Shown in pieces: positions 61,831-64,000 of a stretch of DNA of 64,000 nt. The notes beneath the pieces were generated by a model. The model saw only the letters and a list, made by a program, of their open reading frames with translations. It had not been told where the DNA came from and made no database searches. Source of the stretch: Talpa occidentalis (taxonomy: Eukaryota > Chordata > Mammalia > Eulipotyphla > Talpidae); contig NW_023601104.1 of the NCBI RefSeq assembly GCF_014898055.3, forward strand, positions 75,251,106 to 75,315,105, given 5' to 3'. Position numbers and translations under genes: made by a program. Within the stretch, counting starts at the first letter, position 1; every line of letters starts with the position of its first letter.

Positions 61831-62359
61831 TACCTTATTCTTATCACCCTTGAAGTCAACTCTAAGTACCTAGATGACTATTTTGAATGGGAAAATGCTT
61901 ATTTGGATGTGTATGTCTGGTCCATTTGGGTATGAATCCAGTCCCACCACTCTGTGGTCACAGATCACACATAGATTTGTTGACCTCCACTCAAATTCAA
62001 GTCCCAGGGTCTTGGCTCAGAAGTTCCATTCTTGTAGAGACGTCTAGGCATGAGAACAGAAGCCAAGGCAAGTGTTTACTTTGGAACAAAGAGGGGACAA
62101 GGGTGGATTTCTGGAGGTGCTCGCCATTTCAGAGAAAGGAATCATCTGTTTTTTATAATGGAATGCTGGGAGTGGAATCCATTTTCCTGATCCATCTGGG
62201 ATAGCTCACCACTCGTCTAACTACAACACCTGTGGGTCAGTAGCAGGGTTGAGGTAGGACCAGGCTCTAGCACAGCCAGACCTAGATTTTGAAAATGAAC
62301 TTGAATTTCTTTTGAGTTTTCAAAGGTTAGGCTACAAACTTTTCCAAGTGGCCCCCATC

Positions 62360-62361
<2 letters not shown>

Positions 62362-62394
<33 letters not shown>
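62362..62394 (+). repeat. (TG)16 microsatellite
   Basis: 33 bases of uninterrupted TG alternation. Confidence 0.97.
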
Positions 62395-62396
<2 letters not shown>

Positions 62397-63214
62397 GGTG
62401 GGAGTTGGTGGGGAAGGTGTCCAGGGGAGAAATCCTGAGTCACTGACTACAGAAAATATTTCTCTAACCTGATTTAAATGACTAAGGGCTTTTTTTAAAA
62501 AACCTCTCTTTTCCCTCCCCATAGAATTCAAGAAATCGCTTTTCCTGCAACTGGAAGTTTCATCCTGATTGCAACCCCACCCCTCAACCCCCCAGAATGG
62601 TGCTTCAGACACACCCAGCCATCACGAACAAGGAAAAGGGGCTTTTCCAGGGGCTGTGTTTCTCTGTGTCAAGCTCTTGTGTTCACATTTTGCCCCTAGT
62701 ACTACACCATTTCTATAAATGTCCTTTCAAAGTAAAAAATGTACCCATGGCCCAGAGTTTTTATTTATTTATTGTTATAATTTTGTGTTGTGATAGTCAA
62801 GGTGTGGATTTGGTGAGGTCAGAGGCCCCTCTGCATGGACAGTTCATGGTGATTGAGGCAGGAGGGCTCCCTCACACCCTCCGACCATTCCCTTCCCCAC
62901 CTCAGCCGGTAGAGGCCTTTTGGTGGCTGTGGTGGTGGGAAAGTGGAGTTGCTACATCTTGTTGCACATGGAAGACTGATGTCAGGGACTGTCAGTACCA
63001 TATCTCTCAACAACCCCAAATTAAGGCCCTAGGCTTTACATGGAAACAAATGGAAAGCGTGGAGAGACAGAACTCATAATATCTGCTGCTTAATAAGGAT
63101 TGTGTGTCTGCCTCCACAAGGAACTTCTGACCTCATTGCTATGCTCTAGGCGTCCATGGGAAGGTCTGGTCGGTGGCTTTGTCTGCCTTTGCCAAGAATG
63201 ACCACCTTACTAGG

Positions 63215-63655
63215 CGAGGGTAACAATGGAACATTTAGTGAGCTTTTTCCATGAGCAACATTGAGCTAAGAGCTTGGCACATTATTTCATTAAATCTTTA
63301 CAACTATGTGGGGCCTCCACAGTGGTGCAGCAGTTGAGTGCTGGGTTGCGAAGATGCCCGCAGCTTCTGCAACGCCGGTTCCATCCCCGGCCACAGGGCG
63401 AGGGTCCCACATGGCGTGGCAGACCTCTCCTGTCGCCCGCTGCTCCCCTCAGCTATGTATTTCGTCAGTCCGCCTGCTCTGCTCTCCGCTCTGGCTCTGG
63501 TGAATTCTCTCACCCTCCCGTGCTTCTGACTGTATCCAGTGCTTGTATAAATAAATAAAATAAAATAAAAAGATTTAAATTTAAAAAAAAATCTTTACAA
63601 CTATGTGAATAGGTACTATTCTCCTAGAGGAGGGGAAACTGAGACTCAGATTGTG
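63215..63655 (-). mobile_element. MIR split by a SINE
   Basis: Left part: GAACATTTAGTGAGCTTTTT, GAGCTAAGAGCTTGGCACAT, TATTTCATTAAATCTTTACA. Right part, after the SINE: AATAGGTACTATTCTCCTAG, AGGAGGGGAAACTGAGACTC. A clear reverse MIR. Confidence 0.85.
63311..63588 (+). mobile_element. tRNA-derived SINE, type A, inserted in a MIR
   Basis: Full copy. Perfect 19-bp target duplication AAATCTTTACAACTATGTG at 63292-63310 and 63589-63607, indicating a recent insertion. Confidence 0.97.
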
Positions 63656-64000
63656 TATTAGATAGATTAGGTGGTGCTGCTGTAAAAAACAACCCCAAGG
63701 CTCTCAGTGGTTTTGTATGATTAGAGGGTAGTTCCTACTCCCACAGTAGCCTTCCATGCAGTAACTCAATGATCCTGGCTGCTTTGATCTTTTGATCCAT
63801 CATACTAACACAAGACACCCCCACCCCCACCTACACCAACTGCCATGGCCATGGAAGTAAAAGACTGGAGAAACATATGAGGATATCTTACTCAGCCTGG
63901 AAGTGAATTTCCGCTATACTTAACTGGCCAGATCTAGTCCCATGTCCCCACGCAACTGCAAGAAGGCTGAGATGTCTATGTGCTAGGAAAGGGAGAAATA

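Larger units (their letters stand above)
41721..64000. other. Intergenic region upstream of ACTN1
   Basis: No exon of a known gene was recognised. The region carries 14 SINE copies, two LTR-like elements, a 5'-inverted L1, L2/MIR/L1M relics and unique DNA. Unique stretches with nothing assignable include about 42.4-43.1, 47.45-49.9, 52.35-53.0, 56.85-57.8, 58.25-59.1 and 61.9-63.2 kb. In human the next gene upstream of ACTN1 lies tens of kilobases away, so a gene-free 22 kb is expected. Confidence 0.75.

Overview
This is a vertebrate, almost certainly placental mammal, nuclear genome window. It has one recognisable protein-coding exon, a GC-rich CpG-island promoter, and a dense background of MIR, L2, old L1, MER5-like, Tigger and young L1 copies. 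A lineage-specific tRNA-derived SINE is present in 26 copies. That SINE has exact pol III A and B boxes, a tail of AATAAA repeats followed by TCTT, and a core unlike Alu, B1/B2, BOV, carnivore SINEC, horse ERE or vesper-bat VES elements. From memory it fits a laurasiatherian, possibly a horseshoe-bat-type (rhinolophoid) bat; the order and species are inference only.

The single gene is ACTN1 (alpha-actinin-1), on the minus strand. Its first coding exon lies at 41159-41263. It encodes the 35-residue N-terminus that distinguishes ACTN1 from ACTN2, ACTN3 and ACTN4, and ends in phase 0 at a GT donor. The 5' UTR holds a (CAG)10 tract on the sense strand. The CpG island spans about 40.05-42.35 kb and carries GC boxes and two CCAAT boxes. 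Everything from 1 to 41158 is therefore part of ACTN1 intron 1; no exon 2 was found, so the intron runs off the left edge. Everything to the right of about 41.7 kb is upstream intergenic DNA with no second gene seen.

Region by region: 1-38.6 kb is intron with 12 SINEs, MIR/L2/L1M/MER5 relics, a Tigger-type MITE split by a SINE (24.9-25.5 kb) and a 97-bp L1 tail (30.0 kb). 38.6-43.1 kb is nearly repeat-free and centred on the promoter. 43.1-64 kb is repeat-rich intergenic sequence. It holds nested SINEs (45.8 kb), a three-SINE nested cluster (53.0-53.9 kb), an LTR-like element (54.5 kb), a 5'-inverted L1 with a probable 3' transduction (59.4-60.4 kb), and a second LTR-like or processed element (60.43-60.75 kb).

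No bacterial-style system, CRISPR array, operon or novel protein gene is present. The unusual content is retrotransposition structure and the ACTN1 5' region.
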